DNA from: Elusimicrobiota bacterium
Lineage (GTDB): Bacteria > Elusimicrobiota > Elusimicrobia > UBA1565
Length of the DNA: 64,000 nt
Reading direction: 5' to 3'
Assembly (NCBI GenBank): GCA_041660925.1
Contig: JBAZVI010000007.1
Coordinates: 186,001-250,000 of the forward strand
Shown: in pieces, positions 1 through 8,670 of the stretch
Layout: each line of letters opens with the position of its first letter
How positions within the stretch are numbered: the stretch's first letter is position 1
Notes under the pieces: generated by a model
Told to the model about the DNA's origin: nothing
The model's database searches: none
The model's input: only the letters and a program-made list of their open reading frames with translations
Position numbers and translations under genes: made by a program

Positions 1-426
1 GCCGTACTCCGAGCGGTGCAGGAGCTCGGTGTTGTAGGCGTCGACCGCGACGTCCTGGCTCGCGCTGAAGAACGCCACGGCCAGCACGAGCGCCGCGACG
101 GCCGAGGGCCGCGCGGCGGGGTCGCTGAAGCCGACCGCCGCGATGGCCGCCATGAGCGCGAGCTGGGCCGTCAGCATCCAGCCGCGCCGGCGCCCGAGGA
201 AGGGCGGCACGAAGCGGTCCATGAGCGGCGCCCAGAGGAACTTGAGGGTGTAGGGCAGTCCGACCAGCGAGAAGAGGCCGATGACCGTGATGTCCACCTT
301 CGCGTCGACCATCCACGCCTGCAGCGTGGAGGCGGTGAGCAGGAGCGGCAGGCCGCTGGAGAAGCCGAAGGAGAAGACGGCGGCGAAGCGGGTGAAGGCC
401 TTCCGGGGGCTAGCGTCGTTCGTCAT
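1..426 (-). CDS. AmpG-like MFS transporter (N-terminal part, runs off the window)
   Basis: This is an inner-membrane major-facilitator protein, most like the AmpG family that imports anhydromuropeptides for cell-wall recycling. The 142 codons visible on the minus strand start MTNDASPRKAF and run open to the window edge. They contain a first hydrophobic helix (FGFSSGLPLLLTASTL), the loop LWAPLMDRFVPPFLGRRRGW, which resembles the MFS helix 2-3 signature of AmpG proteins, and SQDVAVDAY, also typical of this family. The ATG overlaps the stop of the upstream glycosyltransferase gene (ATGA), so the two are translationally coupled. The C-terminal two thirds lie outside the window, so the substrate is inferred. 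Confidence 0.82.
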   Translation of the reverse strand, partial: MTNDASPRKAFTRFAAVFSFGFSSGLPLLLTASTLQAWMVDAKVDITVIGLFSLVGLPYTLKFLWAPLMDRFVPPFLGRRRGWMLTAQLALMAAIAAVGFSDPAARPSAVAALVLAVAFFSASQDVAVDAYNTELLHRSEYG

Positions 427-2402
427 AGGCGGTAGACGAAGATGGAGCCTCCGACGACGTCGACGAGGCGGGCGTCCTTCAGGAAGCGCGCCCACTCGGC
501 GCGCAGCTCCGGTGAGAGGTAGACGCCCTGCAGGTGCGTCGCGCTGACGGCGAGGTAGCCCGGACGCGGCGCCCGGTCGAAGCCCTTCTGCTCCTCGAAA
601 GGATAACCGCAGGGGAGATTGACGTGCGCGATGCGATGCCAGCGCGGGTCCGCCATGCCGAAATAGCAGAGGCCGATCGGCTCCGTGACGCCGCGCGCCT
701 CGAGCCAGCGGCCGAGCCCGCCGAGGTCCTGGCCCCAGTCGAGGTTCGAGTCCACGAGGACCTTCCAACCGCGGCGCGGGCCTCCGGCCAGCTCGTTGAA
801 GTAGGAGAGGAAGTGCGGAGCGACGACGGCCGGTCGCCACGGAGGCGCGAAGACGACCGACGAGGACAGCGCGACGAGCGCGAGAGCCGCGGCGGCCGTC
901 GGGCGGCGCAGCGCCGGCCGCCAGCGCGACCACGGCTCCGCCAAAGCCCCCGCCGCGACGTGGAGGAACGGATAGACCGGGAGGATGTGGCGGAGTCCGA
1001 TGTTCAGGTGAGAAGACATCGCCGCCGCCATGTAGACGAGGATCGGCCCCAGCAGGAACGTAAGAGCCGGTCTGCGGGCGAGCAGGAGGAGTCCCGCCGC
1101 CGCCGCGAGCATCGCAAGGAGCGGCGTCTTGAAGAGGAAGGCCGCGGGGAAGTAGTACCACCAGCCGCGCTCGGAGCGTCTCCCGAGCAGGAAGGCGCCT
1201 CGCGCGCCGGCGCTGCGGTCCGCATACGCCATCCCGTAGAGGTAGGCCTCGGGGAGGAGCCGCCGCGCGCTCGCCCAGCGCGCCGCGCGCGCCTTCAATG
1301 ACGAGACGGCGAGCACGGCGCGCAGGCCGGTCTCCTCTCGCGCCGCACTTGCGCCGCTCGGGCCCGGCGCAAGTACCGATTCGAGCGGGAGCGGTTCGCT
1401 CCCGGGGCCCTTCATCGCCGAGAAGCGGAAGCCGTAGGCGGCCCAGAGCGCGGCGTACGCGCAGAGGGCCCCGGCGAGGAGGAGTCCCAGCAGGACCAGC
1501 GCCTTGCGGCCGCGGCCCGCGAACGCCCGCGCGCCCGCCCCGACGGGCCAGGGCTCGGCCGAAAGGACGCGGCCGGCGCCGGCGGCGGCGCACAGCAGCG
1601 GCAGGAGCACGGCGGTGTGCTTCGTCGCGAAGGAGAGGGCGAAGCAGGCGAGGAAGCCGGCAACGGAGGGGAGGTCGAGGCGCCGGGCGCTCCGCCAGAA
1701 GAAGTAGAGCGCGCCGAAGAGGAACGCGGCGGCCCCGGCGTCCGTGGTCGCCAGCGCGCCGTGCGCGAGGAGGTTCGGGTCGAAGGCGGCGAGCGCGAGG
1801 GCGAACACCCCCCCTGCCCCGCCGTGGAGCTCGCGCGCCCAAAGAAAGACGAAGAGGACGAGCAGGAGCCAGAACGCCGAGCACGCGAGCCGGGCGCGCA
1901 GGAGCATCCGGTCCGGGTCGTTGAGGAAGTCCCCCTTCTCCAGCCGCCGGGTCGTCGGGATGTCCGCGACGCGCTCCACGCCGAGGCGGCGAAGGGCCTC
2001 GGGGCGGAGCCCATAGAGGAAGTGATGGCCGAAGAGACACTGAGCCTGGACGTCCGTCTTCGCCGCGAGCCAGGCCCGCTTGAGCGCCGCGACGCTCCCC
2101 GGCGCCTCCGTGCGCTCGCCCGGACCGAACGCGGGACTTTCGGGGAGGAGCCCCATGGAGAGCAGCGGCAGCGCCGCCAGGAGCTTCGTGAGCGGAGGAT
2201 GCTCCGGGTTCAGCCGGCGGTCGCCCCAGCGCAGGTAGCTGTAGCCCGCGGGAAGGTAGCCGGTCTCGTCGTAGACCGCCGAGGAGGAGCGCATCCCGGA
2301 GACGAGCAGACCGTAGCCCGCGGCGCAGAGGAGGCCGGCGAGGAGGAGCGTCCAGGAGGTCGTCTTCGGTCGGTCCGCGGCGGGAGGGGCGTCCGTCGTC
2401 AT
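423..2402 (-). CDS. GT39-type membrane glycosyltransferase
   Basis: A polytopic glycosyltransferase of the PMT/ArnT (GT39) type, which moves a sugar from a polyprenyl-phosphate carrier to an acceptor on the outer face of the inner membrane. The first membrane helix (about residues 17-36) is followed by the acidic pair D45-E46 in VYDETGYL and by the EHPPLTKLLAAL element (67-78), both hallmarks of the fold. About ten further hydrophobic helices follow. The C-terminal region has DSNLDWGQDL, common in GT39 proteins of environmental bacteria. The 659-aa length fits. It follows the methyltransferase gene after 13 bp and overlaps the AmpG-like gene by 4 bp. Acceptor and sugar cannot be told from the sequence. 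Confidence 0.85.
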   Translation of the reverse strand: MTTDAPPAADRPKTTSWTLLLAGLLCAAGYGLLVSGMRSSSAVYDETGYLPAGYSYLRWGDRRLNPEHPPLTKLLAALPLLSMGLLPESPAFGPGERTEAPGSVAALKRAWLAAKTDVQAQCLFGHHFLYGLRPEALRRLGVERVADIPTTRRLEKGDFLNDPDRMLLRARLACSAFWLLLVLFVFLWARELHGGAGGVFALALAAFDPNLLAHGALATTDAGAAAFLFGALYFFWRSARRLDLPSVAGFLACFALSFATKHTAVLLPLLCAAAGAGRVLSAEPWPVGAGARAFAGRGRKALVLLGLLLAGALCAYAALWAAYGFRFSAMKGPGSEPLPLESVLAPGPSGASAAREETGLRAVLAVSSLKARAARWASARRLLPEAYLYGMAYADRSAGARGAFLLGRRSERGWWYYFPAAFLFKTPLLAMLAAAAGLLLLARRPALTFLLGPILVYMAAAMSSHLNIGLRHILPVYPFLHVAAGALAEPWSRWRPALRRPTAAAALALVALSSSVVFAPPWRPAVVAPHFLSYFNELAGGPRRGWKVLVDSNLDWGQDLGGLGRWLEARGVTEPIGLCYFGMADPRWHRIAHVNLPCGYPFEEQKGFDRAPRPGYLAVSATHLQGVYLSPELRAEWARFLKDARLVDVVGGSIFVYRL

Positions 2403-2415
2403 GCCCCGGGACCGT

Positions 2416-3648
2416 TCAGAACGTGCGTCGCAGGAGCGCCACGCTCTCGACGTGGTCGGTGTGCGGGAAGAGGTCCACGGCCTCGACGCGGAGGATGTCG
2501 TAGATCTCCTGGAGGCGGCCGATGTCCTCGCACTGCGACTTCGGGTTGCAGGAGACGTAGAGCACGTGCTTGGGCGCGAGCTCCTTGAGCGCCTTCACCG
2601 CGGCGGGGTGCAGGCCGGCGCGCGAGGGGTCGGTGACGACGGTGTCCACGTCGATGCCCTGCGCGGCGAGGCCGGGGAGGAACTCCTCGACCTTCGCGGC
2701 GAGGAACTGCGCGTTGCGCACGCCGTTGAGCTCGGCGTTGTGGCGCGCGTCCGTGACGGCGGACTCGACGACCTCGACGCCCATGACCTGCTCGCAGGAG
2801 GAGGCGGCCGAGAGCGCGATGCCGCCGCAGCCCGAGTAGAGGTCGAGGAGGTTCTTCGCCCCGAGGTCCTGGAGCCACTCGACGAGCAGGCCGTAGAGCA
2901 GCTCCGCGCCGCGGGTGTTCGTCTGCATGAAGGAGTAGGGCGAGACGCGGAAGCGCTTGCCGAGCAGCGAGTCGTGGATGAAGCCGGGCCCGTAGAGGAG
3001 CTCGACGTTCTGCGACTGCGCGGTATCGGACTTCCCGCCGTTGATCCCGCGCAGGATCGTCGTCGCGGGATAGCAGGCGCGCACGGCCTCGACGAAGGAC
3101 TGCGCCGGGAAGGCCCCGGGGGAGGTGACGAGCATGACGAGCCGCTCGCCGGTGTTCTTGCCCTCGCGCACGACGAGGTGGCGCAGGAAGCCGGTGTGCT
3201 TGTGCAGGTTGAAGGGGTCGAGGTTCTCGCGCCGCGCCCAGCCGTGGACGCCGGCGAGGAGCTCGTTGGACTCCGGGGAGAGCAGGAAGCACTCCTGCAG
3301 CGTCATCACCTTGTCCCACCGGTTCTTGCGCTTGAGCCCGAGCAGGACGCGGTCCTCGCCGGGCGGCGGCGGCGGGAAGACGTCCTGGAAGGAGTACTCC
3401 ATCTTGTTGCGGTAGAAGAAGGTCTCGGGGGAGGGGTGCACCGGGATGGCCTGCGTCCAGCCGCGCGGCTCGAAGAGGCGCTGGAGTTCGGCGCCCTTCT
3501 TCGCGCGCTGGTCGTCGTAGGCGAGGTCCTGGATGCGGCAGCCGCCGCAGTCGCCGAAATGGCGGCAGCGCGGCTTCACCAGCTCCACGGCCGGCGGAGC
3601 GCTAGGAGCTGAACTTGAAGAAACAGACGTCGCCGTCTTGGACGACAT
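2416..3648 (-). CDS. 23S rRNA (uracil-5-)-methyltransferase, RlmD/TrmA family
   Basis: A SAM-dependent RNA methyltransferase making 5-methyluridine in rRNA or tRNA. Cysteines C28, C34 and C37 (CRHFGDCGGC) fit the Fe-S cluster of the RlmD/RumA subgroup. LDLYSGCGGIAL is the SAM-binding motif, VVTDPSRAGLHP follows, and LYVSCNPKSQC carries the catalytic cysteine. No N-terminal TRAM domain is visible, so it is shorter than E. coli RlmD. The ATG at 3648 has a good Shine-Dalgarno (GGAGGGG about 7 nt upstream) and lies 47 bp inside the end of ychF. A GTG at 3588 would avoid the overlap but has no comparable site, so 3648 was chosen. Exact target (U1939, U747 or tRNA U54) is not resolved. Confidence 0.9.
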   Translation of the reverse strand: MSSKTATSVSSSSAPSAPPAVELVKPRCRHFGDCGGCRIQDLAYDDQRAKKGAELQRLFEPRGWTQAIPVHPSPETFFYRNKMEYSFQDVFPPPPPGEDRVLLGLKRKNRWDKVMTLQECFLLSPESNELLAGVHGWARRENLDPFNLHKHTGFLRHLVVREGKNTGERLVMLVTSPGAFPAQSFVEAVRACYPATTILRGINGGKSDTAQSQNVELLYGPGFIHDSLLGKRFRVSPYSFMQTNTRGAELLYGLLVEWLQDLGAKNLLDLYSGCGGIALSAASSCEQVMGVEVVESAVTDARHNAELNGVRNAQFLAAKVEEFLPGLAAQGIDVDTVVTDPSRAGLHPAAVKALKELAPKHVLYVSCNPKSQCEDIGRLQEIYDILRVEAVDLFPHTDHVESVALLRRTF

Positions 3649-4672
3649 ACTCCTTCCCCTCCGAGCGGATCAGTCCCCGCGCGCGCAGTTCGGCCTCCGA
3701 GGCGTACTTGTCGATGTCCCCGTAGGAATAGACCTCGGCGCGGATGAAGCCCTTCTCGAAATCGGTGTGGATGACCCCGGCCGCCTGGGGAGCGCGGGAG
3801 CCGGAGACGACGGTCCAGGCGCGCACCTCGTCCTCGCCGCCGGTGAAGAAGCTCTGCAGGCCGAGCAGCTTGTAGGCCGAGAGGATGACGCGCTCGAGGC
3901 CCGTCTGCGCGAGCCCGAGGTCCGCGAGGAACGGTCCGCGGTCCTCCTCGGAGAGCTGGGCGATCTCGGCCTCGAGCTTGCCGCAGAGGGTCAGGCAGGG
4001 CACCCCGCGCGCCTTCGCGGCCGCCTCGAAGCGGGCGATGTCCTCGGCCCTCGGCTTCTCGTCGGTGTTGCCCACGAAGATCAGCGGCTTGGCGGTGAGC
4101 AGGAAGAGCTCGCGCAGGTCGGCCTCGGGGAGGCCGAGCGCGGAGGCGGGCTTGCCCGCCTCGAGCCCCTTCTTCACCTTCTCCAGGGCGACCAGCGCGA
4201 GCGCCGCCTTCTTGTCGCCGGTGCGGGCCTTTCCCTGGACCTTGTCGAACTGACGCTCGAGGCTGGCGAGGTCGGCGAGGATGAGCTCGGTCTCGATGAC
4301 CTCGATGTCGCGCACCGGGTCGACGCCGCCCATCGTGTGCACGACGTCGGGGTCCTGGAAGAGCCGCACGAGGTGGGCGATGGCGTCCACCTCGCGGATG
4401 TGGGAGAGGAACTGGTTCCCGAGCCCCTCGCCCTGAGAGGCCCCCTTCACGAGCCCGGCGATGTCCACGAAGCGGACGTAGGCGGGCGTCGTCTTCTTGG
4501 GCTTGAAGATCTCGGTGAGCCGCGCGAGGCGCGCGTCGGGGACCTGGACGACCCCGACGTTGGGGTCGATGGTGGTGAAGGGATAGTTGGAACTGGCGGC
4601 GTGGCCGGAGGTGAGGGCGTTGAAAAGGGTGGACTTCCCGACGTTCGGCAAACCGACGATGCCAATCTGCAT
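3602..4672 (-). CDS. ychF: Redox/ribosome-associated GTPase-fold ATPase YchF
   Basis: A universally conserved Obg-related P-loop protein that prefers ATP and associates with ribosomes. The 356-aa length is normal for bacteria. The Walker A is GLPNVGKST (residues 7-15), followed by the switch region NYPFTTIDPNVG and VDIAGLVKGASQGEGLGNQFL (G3). The G4 position reads VGNTDE rather than NKxD, as expected for this ATP-preferring family. The TGS-like C-terminus ends in VQDGDVCFFKFSS. It begins the minus-strand run ychF - methyltransferase - glycosyltransferase - ampG-like. Upstream is a 100-bp divergent region with TATGAT repeats near 4730-4740, suited to a promoter with a leader of about 55 nt. 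Confidence 0.96.
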   Translation of the reverse strand: MQIGIVGLPNVGKSTLFNALTSGHAASSNYPFTTIDPNVGVVQVPDARLARLTEIFKPKKTTPAYVRFVDIAGLVKGASQGEGLGNQFLSHIREVDAIAHLVRLFQDPDVVHTMGGVDPVRDIEVIETELILADLASLERQFDKVQGKARTGDKKAALALVALEKVKKGLEAGKPASALGLPEADLRELFLLTAKPLIFVGNTDEKPRAEDIARFEAAAKARGVPCLTLCGKLEAEIAQLSEEDRGPFLADLGLAQTGLERVILSAYKLLGLQSFFTGGEDEVRAWTVVSGSRAPQAAGVIHTDFEKGFIRAEVYSYGDIDKYASEAELRARGLIRSEGKEYVVQDGDVCFFKFSS

Positions 4673-4772
4673 TTGCCCCTGCCGCCGAGGCCCCGTTTCG
4701 GCGAATCCGGGGCCCGCGAACAGGGGCCATCATATCATATCGCCCGGCCCTCCTCCGGGGGCGTATGATAGA
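4673..4772. promoter_or_regulatory. Divergent promoter region between ychF and the fused membrane protein
   Basis: About 100 bp separate two divergent genes. An AT-rich core (TCATATCATAT near 4731-4741) supplies a TATGAT -10 for ychF on the minus strand. On the plus strand TATGAT (4764-4769) and TAGAAT (4769-4774) lie next to the start of the other gene. GC-rich inverted repeats such as GGGGCC / GGCCCC flank the core. No -35 of high quality is visible. Confidence 0.45.
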
Positions 4773-7031
4773 ATGCGCGCTCCCGTGAACGACCGACGCC
4801 CTTCCGTCGAACGCACCGCGCTCCTCCTGATGCTCTTCTCGGGAGCGGCCGCCCTCGTCTTCGAGACCGTCTGGCTGCGGGGACTGGAGCGGACCTTCGG
4901 CGTCACCGTCCACGCGGTCAGCGCGCTCGTCGCCCTCTACATGGCGGGGCTGGTGCTGGGCTCGTTGGCCGGCGCCCGCTGGGCGCGGGGCCGGCACGAC
5001 TGGCTGCGCCTCTACGCGCTCCTCGAGCTCGCCGCCTGCGCCGCGGCGCTCGCCGGGAGCTTCGCGATGCGCCGCATGCCCGCCGTCGTCGCCGCGTTCG
5101 GCGGAGCGGAGACGCCGGACCTCCTGCTCGAGACCCTGCTGCGTCTCTCGCTCGCCGGACCGCCGCTGCTCCTGCCGACCTTCTTCCTCGGCGCGACCCT
5201 CCCGGTGCTCTGCCAGGCCGCGCCCGGCCGCGTCGGCCGGCTCTACGCGGCGAACACGCTCGGCGCGGCCCTCGGCGCCCTGGGGACGGCCTTCTGGATG
5301 CTCGGAGAATGGGGTGAGACCGCGACGCTCGCCTTCGGCGCGGCCCTGCAGGTCGCGGCGGCGGCGCTCGCCCTCGCCGCCTCGCGGCGGCCGGCGGAGA
5401 ACGCGGCTCCGGCGCCGACGGCTCCCGTCCCCCCGAGCCCGATCTACCCCCTCTTCGCGCTCTCCGGCTTCGCGGCCCTCGGCTACGAGGTCCTCTGGTC
5501 CCGCCAGCTCATCCCCCTGCTCGGCAACTCGGTCTACGCGTTCAGCCTCCTGCTCGTCGCCTATCTCGTCGGCATCGCGGCGGGCTCGGCGCTCGAGGAG
5601 CGTCTGAAGGAGGAGGACCCCTGGCGCTCCTTCGCCCGGCTCGAGCTCCTGCTCGCCGCCGCCGCCTTCCTGAGTCTCTGGAGCACGGACGTCCTCTCGC
5701 TCCTGCTCGACTCCCCGGACTACCTCTATTCGCCGCTGACCCGCCTGGGGGATTTCCCGGCGCTCGCCGGACGGGCGCTGCTCGCGGTGTTCCCGGCGGC
5801 CTTCGTCATGGGGCTCCTCTTCCCCGCCGCCGCGCGGGTCGTGAGTCCGGCCGGCGCGGGCGGACCGGTCGGCGTGCTCTACGCCGCGAACACCGCCGGA
5901 GGGATCCTGGGCTCGCTGGTCGCCGGCTTCGCCCTCATCCGCCTCTTCGGCTGCCACGGCGCCTTCTGGGGACTCTCGGCCCTCTCCGCTTTCGTCGGCC
6001 TGCTCGCGCTCGCGCGCGCCCGGGGACCGCGCCTGCGCCGCGCGGAGCTCCTCCTCCTGCTCGCCGTCGCCGCCGCCGGCGCCGGCGCCTGGCGCGACCG
6101 CGGCCCGCAGGCCCTGCTCCAGCGCCTGCGTCATGCCGTCGGCCCCTCGTCCCTCCTCTTCCACGACGAGTCCCCCGCCGGGACCGCGACCGGCGTCGAC
6201 GCCCGCGGCGAGCGCTACCTGCTCATCAACGGGATCCTGACCTCGGGGGTGGGGCTCAACGGGGCGCTCATGGCCGTGCTGCCGGACGTGATGCTCGAGC
6301 GCCCGCGCGCGGTCCTCGTCATCTGCCTGGGGACCGGGACGACGCTGCGCGCCGCCCTGCGCCTGGGCGCCGAGACGGTGCACGCCGTCGAGCTCGTGGA
6401 CGCCGTGGCCCGCAACGTCGTCCGCTTCCAGCCCGACCTCCCCTCCCTGCTCGCCGGACCGGGCCGGAAGGTCTTCGTCGAGGACGGGCGGAGCTTCCTC
6501 CTGCGCGCCGGACGCCGCTACGACGTCATCATCGTGGACGCCTCGCCGCCCCTCTACAGCGCGGGCGCCGTCAACCTCTACAGCCGCGACTTCATGGAGA
6601 TGGCCCGCGGGCGCCTCTCCGAGGAGGGCGTCTTCACGCTCTGGCTCCCCCTCTTCTCCTTCGAGGAGGACTACTGGCGCATCCTGAGCGCCGCGGCCGC
6701 CTCCTTCCCGCACATCGCGGTCTGGAACCATCCGAACATCCGCGGCGTGCTGGTCTTCGGCTCGCGGCGCCCCTTCGAGTGGCCGAAAGGCGCGATCGAC
6801 CGCCGCCTGAAGGCGCGCGTGGAGGGCCGGGTGTTCGGGGGGCTGTCGGAGGCGGACGTGCGCTCGGGCTTCCGGGTGAGCGAGGCCGAGCTCCGGGACT
6901 ACCTGAAGCGCTGGCCGCCGGTCACCGACGAACGGCCGTCCGTCGAGTTCCCCCTGCGCCGCTTCCTGCGTAGGGAGCCCTTCCAAAAGAGCACCGACTT
7001 CCTTTTGAAGGCGTCCGAAAAGGCGCGCTAA
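4773..7031 (+). CDS. Membrane protein fused to spermidine-synthase-like domain
   Basis: The N-terminal two thirds are highly hydrophobic, with about 12-14 helices in two homologous halves: SGAAALVFETVWLRGLERTFG near the start and SGFAALGYEVLWSRQLIPLLG in the middle. The last ~230 residues form a spermidine-synthase/methyltransferase fold, with VICLGTGTTLRAALRLGAE for cofactor binding and YDVIIVDASPP for the acidic strand. Such fused MFS/spermidine-synthase-like proteins are common and of uncertain function; polyamine synthesis is not proven. ATG 4773 is used here, but GTG 4785 is an attractive alternative, because a TAGAAT -10 box at 4769-4774 would then sit 10 nt upstream of a leaderless start. 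Confidence 0.85.
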   Translation: MRAPVNDRRPSVERTALLLMLFSGAAALVFETVWLRGLERTFGVTVHAVSALVALYMAGLVLGSLAGARWARGRHDWLRLYALLELAACAAALAGSFAMRRMPAVVAAFGGAETPDLLLETLLRLSLAGPPLLLPTFFLGATLPVLCQAAPGRVGRLYAANTLGAALGALGTAFWMLGEWGETATLAFGAALQVAAAALALAASRRPAENAAPAPTAPVPPSPIYPLFALSGFAALGYEVLWSRQLIPLLGNSVYAFSLLLVAYLVGIAAGSALEERLKEEDPWRSFARLELLLAAAAFLSLWSTDVLSLLLDSPDYLYSPLTRLGDFPALAGRALLAVFPAAFVMGLLFPAAARVVSPAGAGGPVGVLYAANTAGGILGSLVAGFALIRLFGCHGAFWGLSALSAFVGLLALARARGPRLRRAELLLLLAVAAAGAGAWRDRGPQALLQRLRHAVGPSSLLFHDESPAGTATGVDARGERYLLINGILTSGVGLNGALMAVLPDVMLERPRAVLVICLGTGTTLRAALRLGAETVHAVELVDAVARNVVRFQPDLPSLLAGPGRKVFVEDGRSFLLRAGRRYDVIIVDASPPLYSAGAVNLYSRDFMEMARGRLSEEGVFTLWLPLFSFEEDYWRILSAAAASFPHIAVWNHPNIRGVLVFGSRRPFEWPKGAIDRRLKARVEGRVFGGLSEADVRSGFRVSEAELRDYLKRWPPVTDERPSVEFPLRRFLRREPFQKSTDFLLKASEKAR

Positions 7032-7358
7032 GCTCGGCCCCGAATCGAGCGGTGCCTACAAGATGCGGCGGCATGGCCCGCCGCACCTTAGTGGAGGGTG
7101 ACAGCCGTCCTGGGACGCGTAGGCGGCCCGACGGCGCCAGAGGGTAGGGGAGGGGCCGGCGGCCCCTCCCACTACGGTGCCGTGGCCGGTCGGGTGGGGT
7201 CCGGGAACCCCCCATGGGGAGCACCCGAGCGAGCAACCTTCCTCTCTCGCGAGGGCTTCAGCCCCGCACTCGTGAGTGCGGGGTGCGACAGACGGGTGTG
7301 CCGGGTGTCACACCTTCGGCAGGCCTTAGCGCCGAAGGTGCGGCGCGAGAGGAGAACA
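7032..7358. ncRNA. Gene-free, hairpin-rich stretch; possible structured RNA
   Basis: These 327 bp lie between two converging genes and hold no convincing reading frame. They contain at least five strong stem-loops: 7060-7089 (12 bp with one mismatch, loop CATGGC), 7144-7175 (10 bp plus a GTAG/CTAC extension, 3-nt loop), 7190-7228 (outer TCGGGTG/CACCCGA enclosing two small hairpins, a three-way-junction shape), 7262-7283 (CCCCGCACT stem) and 7311-7340 (10 bp, CACCTTCGGC with GCCGAAGGTG). No U-tract follows any of them. I looked for hallmarks of RNase P RNA, tmRNA, SRP RNA, 6S RNA and 5S rRNA and did not find them. The strand is unknown and the call is inference from structure only. Confidence 0.35.
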
Positions 7359-8657
7359 TCACGCGCGCCGGGCACCGAGAGGACGGGGCCGAGCCTTCTT
7401 CCCCTTAGCCTTCTTCTGCGCGGGGATCCGGACGATCGCGCGGCGGAACTCCTCGGCGCAGCCGAAGACCTGCGCGGCGAGGGCCCCCACCTCGGTGAGT
7501 CCTTCCCCGGTCCCCGGGACCAGCCCGCCGAGGTCCGCGCCGGCGCCGATGCGCTCGGCCAGCAGCGGCAGCGGCTCGTTGTTGTGGTAGCCGTAGTCGG
7601 AGCCGTGGAGCATGCCGTGGTCGGCGGTGATCATCAGCAGGTCCCCGGGCTTCAGCGCCCGCTCGAAGAGCGGCAGGATGCGGTCGAACTCCGCCAGGCA
7701 GCGCAGGGAGCCCTCGACGTCGCGGGTGTGCCCGTAGAGGCTGTCGGTGTCGACGAGGTTGGCGAAGACGAAGGTCCCCTCGGGGCGGTAGGCGGCGCGC
7801 GCGCAGGCGAGCGCGTTGAGGATCCCCTGCACGGTGAAGGGGTTGGTGTCCTTGCGCTTGGGGTGCGTGAAGCGCAGCCCGAGCGCGGGGTCCACGAAGG
7901 CCGGGTCGGTGATCTTGATCTTCTCGTGGTACGCGGTGTTCACGAGGTCGCTGGTCTTGCCGACCGCGGCGGTCCACACCCGGCGCTCGCGCAGGATGTC
8001 GATGAGCGTCCGGCCCTCCAGCGGCAGCACCGTGTCGTGGCGGTTCGCCGTGCGCACGACCTCCCCGTCCGCTCCCCGCACGTAGGCGCGCGCGATGGCG
8101 CGCGTCACGGGGATCCCCATCTCGCCGGCGAGCGCGAAGGCCGCGTCGGCGATGCGGTGCTGCTCGGGCACGGAGATGACCGACTCGTTCATCGCGATCT
8201 GGATGAGCGGGTCGCACTTGCTCGCGTAGACGATGGGCCGGCCGCTGCGCTCGTGCTCCTCCGCGTTGAGCTCGATGGCCTCCAGCCCTCCGGCCATGCG
8301 GTTGAAGATCGTCCGGCGCCCGATGCGCTCCTCGAGGGCCGCGATGTAGTCCGCCCGGAAGCCTTCGGGGAAGAGGCTGTAGGTCCGCGCGTCGATGACG
8401 CCGCACATCTCGCGGTGCCCGATGACGCTGTCGGCGGAGGCCGAGGCCTGCTCCAGGCGCGCGGCGTACGCGTTCCCCTGCGCCGGCCCCACGCGCCCCC
8501 GATGCCGGGGGTCGAGCAGGGGCCCGAGGCCGAGGCGCGCGAGGTTGGGCAGCGCCACCGGGCCGGGGAAGCGGTCGAAGAGACCCTCGAGCGTCGAGAC
8601 GCCGACGGCGTCGACGACGAGAAGGAGGACGGTCGGCTTCTCCGGAGAGGACCTCAT
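7359..8657 (-). CDS. Phosphopentomutase-like (DeoB) metalloenzyme
   Basis: A member of the alkaline-phosphatase superfamily closest to phosphopentomutase, which interconverts (deoxy)ribose 1- and 5-phosphates in nucleoside salvage. LLLVVDAVGVSTLEG holds the first metal-binding Asp. SADSVIGHREMCG matches the DeoB GHxEMMG region with the nucleophile position. NRHDTVLPLEG and VGKTSDL resemble DeoB, NLVDTDSLYGHTRDVEG gives further metal ligands, and MITADHG closes the site. The 432 aa are slightly longer than DeoB, with a Lys/Arg-rich tail (KKAKGKKARPRP). It follows the ferritin gene after 13 bp. Its divergence from textbook DeoB leaves a related phosphomutase possible. Confidence 0.8.
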   Translation of the reverse strand: MRSSPEKPTVLLLVVDAVGVSTLEGLFDRFPGPVALPNLARLGLGPLLDPRHRGRVGPAQGNAYAARLEQASASADSVIGHREMCGVIDARTYSLFPEGFRADYIAALEERIGRRTIFNRMAGGLEAIELNAEEHERSGRPIVYASKCDPLIQIAMNESVISVPEQHRIADAAFALAGEMGIPVTRAIARAYVRGADGEVVRTANRHDTVLPLEGRTLIDILRERRVWTAAVGKTSDLVNTAYHEKIKITDPAFVDPALGLRFTHPKRKDTNPFTVQGILNALACARAAYRPEGTFVFANLVDTDSLYGHTRDVEGSLRCLAEFDRILPLFERALKPGDLLMITADHGMLHGSDYGYHNNEPLPLLAERIGAGADLGGLVPGTGEGLTEVGALAAQVFGCAEEFRRAIVRIPAQKKAKGKKARPRPLGARRA

Positions 8658-8670
8658 CGCCGGTCTCCGC

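Noticed and set aside
1298..2588. Arg-rich plus-strand frames opposite the glycosyltransferase
   Set aside because: Low-complexity shadows of a GC-rich gene; no start signals or domains.
3576..6986. A long minus-strand open frame opposite the fused membrane protein
   Set aside because: Arg/Glu/Gly-rich shadow; the part overlapping ychF is in a different frame from the true gene, and the plus-strand protein has clear helices and a Rossmann motif.
7032..7358. RNase P RNA, tmRNA, SRP RNA, 6S RNA or 5S rRNA
   Set aside because: None of the conserved core sequences (for example GAGGAAAGTCC and ACAGAAA of RNase P, or a tRNA-like end with a tag frame) could be found on either strand.
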